Source: Urbifossiella limnaea
Lineage (GTDB): Bacteria; Planctomycetota; Planctomycetia; Gemmatales; Gemmataceae
DNA: 64,000 bases
Assembly (NCBI RefSeq): GCF_007747215.1
Contig: NZ_CP036273.1
Coordinates: 2,836,322-2,900,321 of the forward strand
Reading direction: 5' to 3'
Each line of letters opens with the position of its first letter. Positions within the stretch are counted from its first letter, which is position 1. The position numbers were made by a program, and so were the translations under genes. Below, one piece after another: positions 52,750 to 60,675 of the stretch. The notes below the pieces were generated by a model. That model made no database searches. It was not told the origin of the DNA and saw only the letters and a list, made by a program, of their open reading frames with translations.

Positions 52750-54183
52750 GTGCCGACCCGCGAACCCGTCCGGACGCCGCGCGAAGTGCTGGCCTTTCTC
52801 CGCGAGCGCGAGGTAAAGGCCGTGGACCTCCGGTTCATGGACTTCCCCGGCCTGTGGAAGCACTTCACCGTTCCCGCCGGGGCCGTCACCGAGGACGTGT
52901 TCGAGGACGGCATCGGGTTCGACGGCTCCAGCCTCCGCGGCTGGATGCCCATCAACGAGTCGGACATGCTGCTCGTGCCGCAGCCGGAGACGCTGTTCAT
53001 CGACCCGTTCGCCAAGGACGTGACGCTGGCGATGCTGTGCAACATCCAGGACCCGCTGACGAAGGAGGACTACAGCAAGGACCCGCGGAACGTCGCCCGC
53101 AAGGCCGTGAACTACATGAAGAGCACGGGCACCGCCGACGCCGCGATGGTCGGCCCGTCGCTCGAGTTCTTCGTGTTCGACGACGTGCGCTTCGACCAGA
53201 CTACGCACTCGGCCTTCTACTCCGTGGACAGCGCCGAGGCGGCGTGGAACACGGGTCGGCGCGAGAAGCCGAACCTGGGCTACAAGGTGCCGTACCGACA
53301 GGGCTACTTCCCGTGCCCGCCCACCGACGCGACGCACGACCTGCGCAGTGAGATGATGCTGGCGATGGAGGAGTGCGGCCTGACGGTCGAAAGCCACCAC
53401 CACCAGAAGGCCACGGCCGGGCAGTCGGCCATCAACGTGCGGTACGACGACCTGGTGAGCGCGGCCGACGCGGTGCTGAAGTACAAGTACGTGGTAAAAA
53501 ACGTGGCCCGGAAGCACGGCAAGACGGCGACGTTCATGCCCAAGCCGCTGTTCGACGACTACGGCAGCGGCATGCACGTCCACGTCAGCCTGTGGAAGAA
53601 CGGCACCAACCTGTTCGCCGGCAGCGACTACTCGAACCTGTCCGACGCCGCGATGTACGCCCTTGGCGGGCTGTTGAAGCATGCCCCGGCCCTCGCCGCG
53701 ATCACCAACCCGACGACGAACAGCTACAAGCGGCTCGTGCCGGGCTTCGAGGCGCCGGTGAATTTGGCGTACAGCCAGCGGAACCGCTCAGCTGCCGTGC
53801 GCATCCCGGTGTACTCGGCGCGGGCGAAGTCGAAGCGGTTGGAGTACCGGGTGCCGGACGGGGCGGCGAACCCGTACCTGGCGTTCTCCGGGATGCTGAT
53901 GGCGATGCTGGACGGCATCCGCAACAAGACGCACCCCGGGCCGCCGCTCGACAAGGACATTTACGACATGCCGCCGGAGGAGTTGAAGGACTTGCCGCGG
54001 ATGCCGGCGACGCTCGACGAGGCGCTGACGGCGCTGGAGCGCGACCACGAGTTCCTGCTGCAAGGCGGCGTGTTCACCGAGGACGTGGTCGAGACGTGGG
54101 TGCGCTACAAGCGCGAGGAGGAGGTCGCCGCGGTACGGGTGCGGCCCCACCCCTACGAGTTCAGCCTTTACTACGACATCTGA
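52750..54183 (+). CDS. glnA: Glutamine synthetase type I
   Basis: A 477-residue ATP-dependent ligase of ammonia and glutamate. Start GTG 52750 gives MPTREPVRTPREVLAFL; a TTG seven codons upstream is less likely. Signatures are GIGFDGSSLRGW, SLEFFVFDD, the YFPCPPTD loop, HHHQKATAGQSAI, KPLFDDYGSGMHVHVS, NPTTNSYKRLVPGFEAPV and the C-terminal PHPYEFSLYYDI. The long GSI-beta insert and IYDMPPEE, where E. coli has the adenylylated Tyr in NLYDLP, suggest the adenylylation-regulated subclass. No glnB, glnE or ntrB is adjacent. Confidence 0.95.
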   Translation: MPTREPVRTPREVLAFLREREVKAVDLRFMDFPGLWKHFTVPAGAVTEDVFEDGIGFDGSSLRGWMPINESDMLLVPQPETLFIDPFAKDVTLAMLCNIQDPLTKEDYSKDPRNVARKAVNYMKSTGTADAAMVGPSLEFFVFDDVRFDQTTHSAFYSVDSAEAAWNTGRREKPNLGYKVPYRQGYFPCPPTDATHDLRSEMMLAMEECGLTVESHHHQKATAGQSAINVRYDDLVSAADAVLKYKYVVKNVARKHGKTATFMPKPLFDDYGSGMHVHVSLWKNGTNLFAGSDYSNLSDAAMYALGGLLKHAPALAAITNPTTNSYKRLVPGFEAPVNLAYSQRNRSAAVRIPVYSARAKSKRLEYRVPDGAANPYLAFSGMLMAMLDGIRNKTHPGPPLDKDIYDMPPEELKDLPRMPATLDEALTALERDHEFLLQGGVFTEDVVETWVRYKREEEVAAVRVRPHPYEFSLYYDI

Positions 54184-54209
54184 GCGGGGACGCCGCTGAA
54201 GGAGGAACC

Positions 54210-54434
54210 GTGTTCGCGTTCATACCCGGCCTGGGCGGGCAGGAAATCTTGCTCCTCGGATTTCTGTGCTTCGTGCCGGTGGTCGTCGCCGTCGTCGTAC
54301 TGGTCGTCGTGCAGTCCGGGAGGAATTCTGGTCGCCGCTCCGTCGCGGAGTTGGAGGACGAGAACCGGCGACTCCGAGACGAACTCCGGCGGGCGAAGGG
54401 GGACGACTCGACACCGCCCGAACCATCCCGTTAA
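54210..54434 (+). CDS. Small membrane protein with coiled-coil tail
   Basis: A 74-residue protein. The start GTG 54210 has GGAGGA at 54201-54206. Residues 10-35 (QEILLLGFLCFVPVVVAVVV and following) are one membrane helix. A basic stop-transfer segment (GRNSGRRS) leads into a short coiled coil (ELEDENRRLRDELRRAK), and the end is polar. It resembles PspB- or TatA-sized proteins in plan but in no diagnostic residue. It follows glnA by 26 bases and may be read with it. Its stop overlaps the convergent BY-kinase stop by 4 bases. Confidence 0.62.
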   Translation: MFAFIPGLGGQEILLLGFLCFVPVVVAVVVLVVVQSGRNSGRRSVAELEDENRRLRDELRRAKGDDSTPPEPSR

Positions 54435-56692
54435 ACCGCCGTCGCGCCCGCCGGGTCGGCCTGCGGCACCGCCGGCCGTGGTGGTGCCGCCGTCACCACT
54501 GCCCCCAGCACGCGGCTTCCCGCCCGCGCGATCTCGCTCGTCGCCGTCGCCACGCGGCTTGCCGCGTCGGCGCCACCGCGAACGACCAGCACCATCCCGT
54601 CGGCCTGCTCGGCAAGCGCCTTCAACTCCTTCTCCGCGGTCGTCGGCGGGGCGTCGAGCACGACGTACTCGTACTGCGCCTTCAGTTCGGACACCAGGTC
54701 CTTGAACTTGGCCCGCGTCAGCAGGTCGGCGCCGTCCACGGGGCCGCGGCCGGCGGGGAGGATGTAGAAGTTCGGCACGTCGCACGTCCGCACCGCGACG
54801 CGCAGGTCCACGTCGTTCATCAGCACCGACTTCAAGGAGTCGCCGAGCCGGCCGAGGCGGAACAGCTCCTGCTGCTTCGTGCCGCGGTAGTCGCAGTCGA
54901 TCAACAAAACGCGTTTCCCGGACTGGGCCAGCGAGAGCGCCAGGTTCGCGGCCGTCGTCGTCTTGCCGTCGCCGCCGTCGCCGGGACCGGTCACGACGAC
55001 GGCCTTGTGCCCGGCCGAGTCGAGGGCGTCTGTCAATGCCCGGCGGGCGGCGCGAAAGGCTTCCGCTTCCGGGCTGTTCGGCCGGGCGTAGCTCACCAGA
55101 GCCGGCGACCACCCCTCGACCGATTTCTTCTCGACCGGCTGGTCGAGCCGCAGCGGTGGGATCAGCCCGAGAACGGGGACGCCGAGCGGCGGGCCGTCGT
55201 ACTTCACGACGCGGGTCAGGCCGGTGCGGCGGACCGTGCCGGACTGCACGACCGGCTTCGGCGGCGCGGCCTTCGGGGATTCTCGCTTCGGGCGGTTGGC
55301 CACTGCGGCTGACACAAGCGATGCCAGGAAGCCGAGCACGAGGCCGCCGACGAGGCCGATGGCCCCGCCGGGCACGAGCGACGCCGCCAGCAACGGCGAC
55401 ACACGCTCTCCTTCCGACGGCGAACTGATGACCTCCGGCCCCGTCGCGACGGCCTCCGGTGCGGGAGTCGGAGTCGCGGCTGGTGCCGGCTGCTGTTGCA
55501 CCGGGAAGGGTTGCGGCGCCGGCGGGCGCAGGGCGAGTTCGTCGAGTTTGGCCCGAATCGGGGCTGCGGCGGCCAGCGTGGCTTCGTCGCGCTGCACGCT
55601 TTCCGCCAGCGCGGAGGCGTCGGTGTTCAGCTTCGCCCACCGCTCCGTCAGCGCGTCGCGGTGGCGGTCGAGCGCGTCGGCGGCCGGCTTCGGGGGTGCG
55701 GCCTTCGCCAGCAGATCTCGCACGAAGCGGATTTGCTCGTCGAGCGCCACGATGTCGCGGTGTTCCGGCCCGAGCCGCCGGCCGAGTTCGGCCTTCTTCC
55801 GCTGGAACGACACCAGCTGGGTTGACAACTCCTTTTCCTCCGGGCTCGACACCAACGGTGGCGCGGCGTCGGGCGTCACGCCGAACTGCTTCATCAGGGC
55901 GGCGCGGCGGGTCTTGTCGCTGCCGGCTGCGTCGATCGCCTTCAGGTCGCGGTCGGCGTCGCGGAGTTTCCCCTGCGTCGTCATCAGGGCGGTTTTGTTT
56001 TGCGCCAGCCGGGTCTCTATCGCGGGCAGCTTTTCGGCCGTAACCGCGGCCAGGTCGCGTTCGAGCTTTTGCCGCTCGGCGGCAATCTTGCTATCAGAAT
56101 CGACCGGCGTCGGGCTCGGGGGCACTGTCGCACCCGGGGCCGGCGGCAGCGGCGGTGTCGGCTGCGGCCGCGGCGCGCCCTCGGCGACGTAAGCTTCGAG
56201 CACGGCCCGCAGGTACTTCGGCGTGTCGGCCGGGTTCGGGCCGCGAAACACGACGTGGAACGTGCCGTCCCGCGATTCCACCGCCAGGTGCTCGTGCAGG
56301 TACGCGGCGCGCTCCGATGTGGTCGCAGGAAGCGCCGGGGCGAACGGCACCATCGCGTCGAGCTTGCGGGCGGCGCGATCCAGGACGGCGGGCGCGACCA
56401 CGGCCCCGGGATCGCGGCCGGACACGACGCCGGTCGAGGCGTACTCGGCCGGTTGCTTCCGGAAGTGGTCGTACCCCGCAGCCAACCCGGCGATGAGGCC
56501 GACGAAGCCGGCGGTGAGCACCATCGCCGACCGCGACCGGGCGGCCGGTGTCGGAAGCGCCGCCGGCGCCGACACCGCGGCGGGGGCAGGGGCCGTGGTG
56601 GCGGCTTCGGCGGGGGCGGGAGTATCGGGTTGCGGCGAGAGGGCCACGGGGTTGCCTCGGGGCGGTCGAACGGGGTCTGCGGCCAACCCCAT
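54431..56692 (-). CDS. Wzc-like polysaccharide co-polymerase / BY-kinase
   Basis: A 753-residue protein. N-terminal membrane helix (about 58-75, AMVLTAGFVGLIAGLAAGYD) and a Wzz-like periplasmic part with long coiled coils (about 205-395) including LGRRLGPEHRDIVALDEQI. The second membrane segment is near 455-480. The cytoplasmic P-loop kinase domain has Walker A GPGDGGDGKTT (near 568), A' LLIDCDYRG (near 597) and Walker B YVVLDAPP (near 675). The usual Tyr cluster at the C-terminus is absent. Such proteins set polysaccharide chain length and export. The start is ATG 56692, alternatively GTG 56647. No polymerase or flippase genes are adjacent. Confidence 0.85.
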   Translation of the reverse strand: MGLAADPVRPPRGNPVALSPQPDTPAPAEAATTAPAPAAVSAPAALPTPAARSRSAMVLTAGFVGLIAGLAAGYDHFRKQPAEYASTGVVSGRDPGAVVAPAVLDRAARKLDAMVPFAPALPATTSERAAYLHEHLAVESRDGTFHVVFRGPNPADTPKYLRAVLEAYVAEGAPRPQPTPPLPPAPGATVPPSPTPVDSDSKIAAERQKLERDLAAVTAEKLPAIETRLAQNKTALMTTQGKLRDADRDLKAIDAAGSDKTRRAALMKQFGVTPDAAPPLVSSPEEKELSTQLVSFQRKKAELGRRLGPEHRDIVALDEQIRFVRDLLAKAAPPKPAADALDRHRDALTERWAKLNTDASALAESVQRDEATLAAAAPIRAKLDELALRPPAPQPFPVQQQPAPAATPTPAPEAVATGPEVISSPSEGERVSPLLAASLVPGGAIGLVGGLVLGFLASLVSAAVANRPKRESPKAAPPKPVVQSGTVRRTGLTRVVKYDGPPLGVPVLGLIPPLRLDQPVEKKSVEGWSPALVSYARPNSPEAEAFRAARRALTDALDSAGHKAVVVTGPGDGGDGKTTTAANLALSLAQSGKRVLLIDCDYRGTKQQELFRLGRLGDSLKSVLMNDVDLRVAVRTCDVPNFYILPAGRGPVDGADLLTRAKFKDLVSELKAQYEYVVLDAPPTTAEKELKALAEQADGMVLVVRGGADAASRVATATSEIARAGSRVLGAVVTAAPPRPAVPQADPAGATAV

Positions 56693-57055
56693 TCTTGGGG
56701 GTCGTCCGGCCGAGTCCAAGAGGAGTTGGCCGGTCGGGGTGCGGGAGCGTTTCCGGCTGTTAGGGTTCGGCAACCTGGGGAGGTGCCGCCCGACGCCGGG
56801 GATGAGCTGCCGCCCCCGTACGACGCAGCAACCGGCGGACCGGATTGTGTGAAGTACCGGCGATTCCGCGGCCGGGCGGTAAGCTGTGCGGGCGAGGCGG
56901 TGTCGGGGCTTCCGGCGCGACCGGAATTTCGTGACAGTTGCCCCGGCGGTGGCCGTTTGCCCCGGCGCCGGGTGAGGTTATAATCCTATGGGGTGGTGGG
57001 TTCGCCTCTCGCCTACGTGCCCGCTCCCGGTCCGGCCTCCTGACAGGGGACCGCC
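56693..57055. other. Divergent gene-free region between BY-kinase and TPR genes
   Basis: About 360 bases. It contains a good promoter for the rightward gene (56956-56984). No small gene, RNA or repeat is recognised. Confidence 0.5.
56956..56984 (+). promoter_or_regulatory. Sigma70-like promoter for the TPR gene
   Basis: TTTGCC (56956-56961), 17-base spacer, consensus TATAAT (56979-56984); the leader is about 65 bases. Confidence 0.6.
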
Positions 57056-57496
57056 ATGCCGTCGCCGAGTAAGCGCCCGTCCCCGCCGGCCGGGGAGGGC
57101 TTTCCGCCCGGGTCCGTGCTCTCGTTCCTCGCGGACCGCAATCAGGTCGACTTCGAGCTCGACTTCTTCGGCCGCATCCTCAGCGGCAACCCGGACTTCC
57201 ACGAGGTGCTGCGGGCGCAGGCCAGCAACCTGACGACGAAGGGCCGCCTCCACGACGGCCTGACGATCGACAAGAAGCTGGTCTCCACGCGGCCCGAAGA
57301 CCCGACCGCCCACTACAACCTGGCGTGCCGCTACGCCCTGTTGAAGCAGCCGGACCTGGCACTGGTGACGCTGCGACGGGCGGTCGAACTGGGCTACCGC
57401 GACTTCCGCTACATGGAAGAAGACCGCGACCTGGAGTCGATCCGAAAGGACCCGCGCTTCCGGCAACTGGTGAAGGAGTTCCGGCGGAAGAAATAG
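57056..57496 (+). CDS. TPR-repeat small protein
   Basis: A 146-residue cytoplasmic protein. After a Pro/Ser-rich leader (1-20), helices from about 30 to 140 fit two to three tetratricopeptide repeats: DFHEVLRAQASNLTTKGRLH, DPTAHYNLACRYALLKQPDL, ALVTLRRAVELGYRDFRYM. The end (DLESIRKDPRFRQLVKEFR) is the 'DPRF' closing motif of many TPR proteins. It is a probable protein-binding adaptor. It has its own promoter. Confidence 0.8.
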   Translation: MPSPSKRPSPPAGEGFPPGSVLSFLADRNQVDFELDFFGRILSGNPDFHEVLRAQASNLTTKGRLHDGLTIDKKLVSTRPEDPTAHYNLACRYALLKQPDLALVTLRRAVELGYRDFRYMEEDRDLESIRKDPRFRQLVKEFRRKK

Positions 57497-57590
57497 TCGC
57501 AACTCACCTCGACCCATCAGTCGATACCCCGGTATACACGAGAACACCTGCGGCACCCCGCCGCGGGTTCGTTTCACCCCGAGGGGTTCA

Positions 57591-58070
57591 ATGCAACCGC
57601 CCGCCCCGAAGCCGGAGCACGACTGGCTGACCCGCATGGTCGGCGACTGGACGTTTACAACCGAGTGCGTGATGGGGCCGGACCAACCGCCGATGACGGC
57701 CGCCGGCACGGACAAGACCATTTCGCTCGGCGGACTGTGGACGATCTCGGAGTGGGTGCAGCCCGGCATGGACGGCACGCCAATGACCAGCCGGATGACC
57801 CTCGGCTTCGACCCGGCCCGCGGCAAGTTCGTCGGATCGTTCGTCGCGTCGTGCATGACGCACCACTGGGTCTACGAGGGCGTCCTCGAAGGCGACGTGC
57901 TGACACTCGACGCCGAGGGGCCGAGTTTCACCGACCCGCACGCTACGGCACTCTACCAGGACATCTGGGAACAGACGGCCGACGGCCGCAAGCTGCTGCG
58001 GTCGCGGTTCCGCGACGCCGAGGGGAACTGGCACGAGTTCATGAAGGCCGAATACCACCGGGCCGCGTAG
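57591..58070 (+). CDS. DUF1579 family protein
   Basis: A 159-residue cytoplasmic protein. The motifs EHDWLTRMVGDWTFTTEC near the N-terminus and MTSRMTLGFDPARGKFVGSF in the middle, with a lipocalin-like strand rhythm, match DUF1579. It has no assigned biochemical role and may bind a small hydrophobic ligand. It lies 12 bases before the CoA-transferase-like gene and is probably co-transcribed with it. Confidence 0.82.
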   Translation: MQPPAPKPEHDWLTRMVGDWTFTTECVMGPDQPPMTAAGTDKTISLGGLWTISEWVQPGMDGTPMTSRMTLGFDPARGKFVGSFVASCMTHHWVYEGVLEGDVLTLDAEGPSFTDPHATALYQDIWEQTADGRKLLRSRFRDAEGNWHEFMKAEYHRAA

Positions 58071-58082
58071 GACGACGGTACG

Positions 58083-59051
58083 ATGACCGCATCCGACGCC
58101 GCCCGCGCCGCCTTCCGCGACAAGCCGCGCGGGCTGACCGACAAAGTGATGCCCGTCGCCGAAGCCGTCCGGCGGTTCGTCCGCGACGGCGACTACTTCG
58201 CGGCCGGCGGCTTCGGCACGAACCGCATCCCGACGGCCGTCCTGCACGAGATCCTCCGCCAGGGCCGGCAGCGCCTCGGCTTCGCCGGCCACACGTCCAC
58301 CCACGACTTCGAGATTCTGTGCGCCGGCAACCTGACCGGCCGCGGGCAAACGCTGGCGCTCGTGGACGTGGCCTACATCCTCGGCCTGGAAGCCCGCGGG
58401 TTATCGCCGCACGCCCGCCGCGTGGTCGAAGGTGGTGGCGTGGCGTGCGTCGAGTGGACGAACTACACGCTGGCCCTTCGCTTCGCCGCCGCCGCGATGG
58501 GGGTGCCGTTCCTGCCGGCGCGAAGCATGTTGGGAACGGACACGTTCGCCCGCAGCGGCGCGAAGACTCTCACCTGCCCGTTCACCGGCGAGACGGTCGC
58601 GGCGGTCCCGGCCCTGTACCCCGACGTGGCGGCGATTCACGTCCACGAAGCCGACCGCTACGGCAACGCCCGGTTCATCGGCCCGTCGGTCGCCGACAAC
58701 GACCTGGCGCGGGCGGCGAAGCGCGTCATCATCACGTGCGAGCGACTGGTGCCGCACGAGGAAATGCGCCGCAACCCGCACCTGACGACGATCCCGTTCC
58801 TGTGCGTGGACGCCGTCTGCGAGGTGCCGTTCGGCAGCTACCCGGGCAACATGCCCGGCGAGTACTTCTCCGACGAGGACCACCTGCGCCTGTGGCTGGA
58901 CGTGGAGCGCGACCCGGCTGCGTTCCGGCAGTTCCTCGACGACCACGTCTTCGGCGTGAGGACGTTCCCCGAGTACCTGGACCTGTGCGGCGGGCTGACG
59001 CGGCTGCAACAGCTCCGGCACCGCGAACACCTGCTGCACATGGGTCGATAG
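58083..59051 (+). CDS. CoA-transferase subunit A-type protein (GctA-like)
   Basis: A 322-residue protein of the family-I CoA-transferase alpha fold. The opening KVMPVAEAVRRFVRDGDYFA ('ALAL/IxDGxx' class), GGFGTNRIPTAVLHEILRQG, the DVAYILGLEARGLSPHARR segment and PDVAAIHVHEADRYGNARF agree with the alpha subunit. The catalytic Glu in this family sits on the beta subunit, for which there is no gene beside it; the next gene is caspase-like. It could use a distant partner or have another role. Confidence 0.72.
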   Translation: MTASDAARAAFRDKPRGLTDKVMPVAEAVRRFVRDGDYFAAGGFGTNRIPTAVLHEILRQGRQRLGFAGHTSTHDFEILCAGNLTGRGQTLALVDVAYILGLEARGLSPHARRVVEGGGVACVEWTNYTLALRFAAAAMGVPFLPARSMLGTDTFARSGAKTLTCPFTGETVAAVPALYPDVAAIHVHEADRYGNARFIGPSVADNDLARAAKRVIITCERLVPHEEMRRNPHLTTIPFLCVDAVCEVPFGSYPGNMPGEYFSDEDHLRLWLDVERDPAAFRQFLDDHVFGVRTFPEYLDLCGGLTRLQQLRHREHLLHMGR

Positions 59052-59056
59052 CGATG

Positions 59057-59106
59057 GTTGCCGCTCGCGGCTGCGCGCTGCCCAGCGCGCAGCCGCAAGC
59101 GGCAAC
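59057..59106. repeat. Inverted repeat, family C-like hairpin downstream of the CoA-transferase gene
   Basis: 24-base arms (59057-59080 and 59083-59106), one mismatch, 2-base loop. The arm starts GTTGCCGCT and is GC-rich, a good candidate transcript end. It lies between codirectional genes, 5 bases after a stop. Confidence 0.7.
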
Positions 59107-59126
59107 GCAACAGAACCCTTCGCACT

Positions 59127-59156
59127 TTGATTCGCCCGTCGCACCTCCGGTAGAAT
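59127..59156 (+). promoter_or_regulatory. Sigma70-like promoter of the caspase-like gene
   Basis: TTGATT (59127-59132), 18-base spacer, TAGAAT (59151-59156), 28 bases before GTG 59185. Confidence 0.55.
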
Positions 59157-59184
59157 CTCCCCCCAACACACCGAGGTGCCCTCA

Positions 59185-60645
59185 GTGCCGAACCGCGCCG
59201 CGCTGTTGATCGCCGTCGAGACGTTTTTCGAGGCCGCGCCGCCGGTCCCCTACGCCGCCGCCGACGCGGCCGAGCTTCTGCGAGCCCTCCCGGCTGCCGG
59301 GTACTCCGCCGACCGCTGCGTCCTCGTCGCCGGCCACCGCACCACGAAGGCCGGCGTCGAGTCGCACCTGGCGCGCCTCGCGAAGCTGATCGGGAAACCG
59401 GATTCGCTCCTCGTGCTGGTCGTCGGCCGTGCCTTCAGCCACAAGGGCCGCGGCTACGTTGCCTGCGCCGACACGCTACCCGCCGACCTGCCGGGAACGG
59501 CCGTCCCGGTCACCGACCTGTTCGCGGCGCTGCACCAGACACGCTGCCCGGAAGTGACCGTGCTTCTCGACCTCGACCCGCTCGTCGTCACCGGCGATCT
59601 TGCCCCCGGCGGTCTCGACGAGGGCGAACTCCGGAAGCTGCTCGACGACTCGCCGGCGTGCGTCACCTTGCTCGCGGCGGCGCCCGGGGAACGCTCCCAC
59701 GAGTCGGCGACCCTCCGGCACGGCATCTGGCGCTCGCACCTGATCGAAGCCGTTACCGGCAAGACGCGCAGCGGCGTCGGCAAGGACGGCATCCTGACCG
59801 CCGCCGGGCTACACGCCTACCTCGCGGACGCGGTGCCGCGCACCCTTCGCCGGGCCTACGAGGCACCCCAGGAACAGACGCCTCTGCTGTTCGGCGACGC
59901 CCACGGCGGTAACGCCGTCGCCGACCTGGCGGCGCTCCTCGGCCCCGGCGGCGACCTGCTCGACCCGGCCCGCATGAAGCGAGTGGTTTTCCGCTCCGAG
60001 ACGCCGGGAAAGGTGAAGGAGCTGGCCGGGTTCCGCAAGTCGCACAGCCTGCCGGACCGGGCCAACGACTGGGCGCGGAAGTACGTCAACCGCGTCGCCC
60101 AGCCGGACATCAAGGCCGACCTCGACCAGACGTTCGACGCCGTCCGCGAGACGTTCGGCTACAAGCGCAAAGACCTGGACGCCTCCGCCGAGCGCGACGG
60201 CCTCGGCTTCCTTCGCACGCCGGACTTCGAGTACACGGTGACGGTGGAAGTGAACCCGGACGACCCGACGGAAGTGATCTGGCGCCGCGACCTGAGCCGC
60301 CTCGCGGACCCCGGGTTCGTGCGGTCCGAGGGGTTCACGAGCGTGTTCGGCAGCCGCTTCGACCGACTCGTGTTCGAGTTCGCGGCGCCGGTCGATGTCG
60401 CAGAGTTCGTGGACCGCATCGAGGACGCCCCGCCGGAGGGCGTGAAGGTTCACATCGCCAGCGGTGCGGACGCGGCCGAGGTGCGGCTCGCGGGCTTCGC
60501 CGGCCGCGTGACCGTGAGCCGCACGGCTGTGACGATCGAGGGTCGGCCCGGTGCCGGGGCGTCGCTGCTCGATCAGTTCCTGGCGTTCCTCCGCACGTTC
60601 CGCGGCGTCGGCGAGCCGAAGGCGCTGCCGGGGCCGGTACACTAA
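59185..60645 (+). CDS. Caspase-like (peptidase C14) protein without catalytic His/Cys, plus unknown C-terminal domain
   Basis: A 486-residue protein. Residues 1-225 follow the caspase-hemoglobinase plan: RAALLIAVETFFEAAPPVPY (strand 1 and 'DA-x-xL' helix), LLRALPAAGY, KPDSLLVLVVGRA, then VTVLLDLDPL, and HGIWRSHLIEAV at about 177-188. The catalytic GHG is GRA (81-83) and the 'DAC' Cys position is Asp (DLDPL, 129-133). The dyad is therefore lost in both positions. Residues 240-486 (KRVVFRSETPGKVKELAGFR, YTVTVEVNPDDPTEVIW, LVFEFAAPVDVAEFVDRI) form a domain I do not recognise. GTG 59185 is preferred over GTG 59176. Confidence 0.68.
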   Translation: MPNRAALLIAVETFFEAAPPVPYAAADAAELLRALPAAGYSADRCVLVAGHRTTKAGVESHLARLAKLIGKPDSLLVLVVGRAFSHKGRGYVACADTLPADLPGTAVPVTDLFAALHQTRCPEVTVLLDLDPLVVTGDLAPGGLDEGELRKLLDDSPACVTLLAAAPGERSHESATLRHGIWRSHLIEAVTGKTRSGVGKDGILTAAGLHAYLADAVPRTLRRAYEAPQEQTPLLFGDAHGGNAVADLAALLGPGGDLLDPARMKRVVFRSETPGKVKELAGFRKSHSLPDRANDWARKYVNRVAQPDIKADLDQTFDAVRETFGYKRKDLDASAERDGLGFLRTPDFEYTVTVEVNPDDPTEVIWRRDLSRLADPGFVRSEGFTSVFGSRFDRLVFEFAAPVDVAEFVDRIEDAPPEGVKVHIASGADAAEVRLAGFAGRVTVSRTAVTIEGRPGAGASLLDQFLAFLRTFRGVGEPKALPGPVH

Positions 60646-60675
60646 CCCGGTTCACGCGCCACCGCCGGGGTAGAC

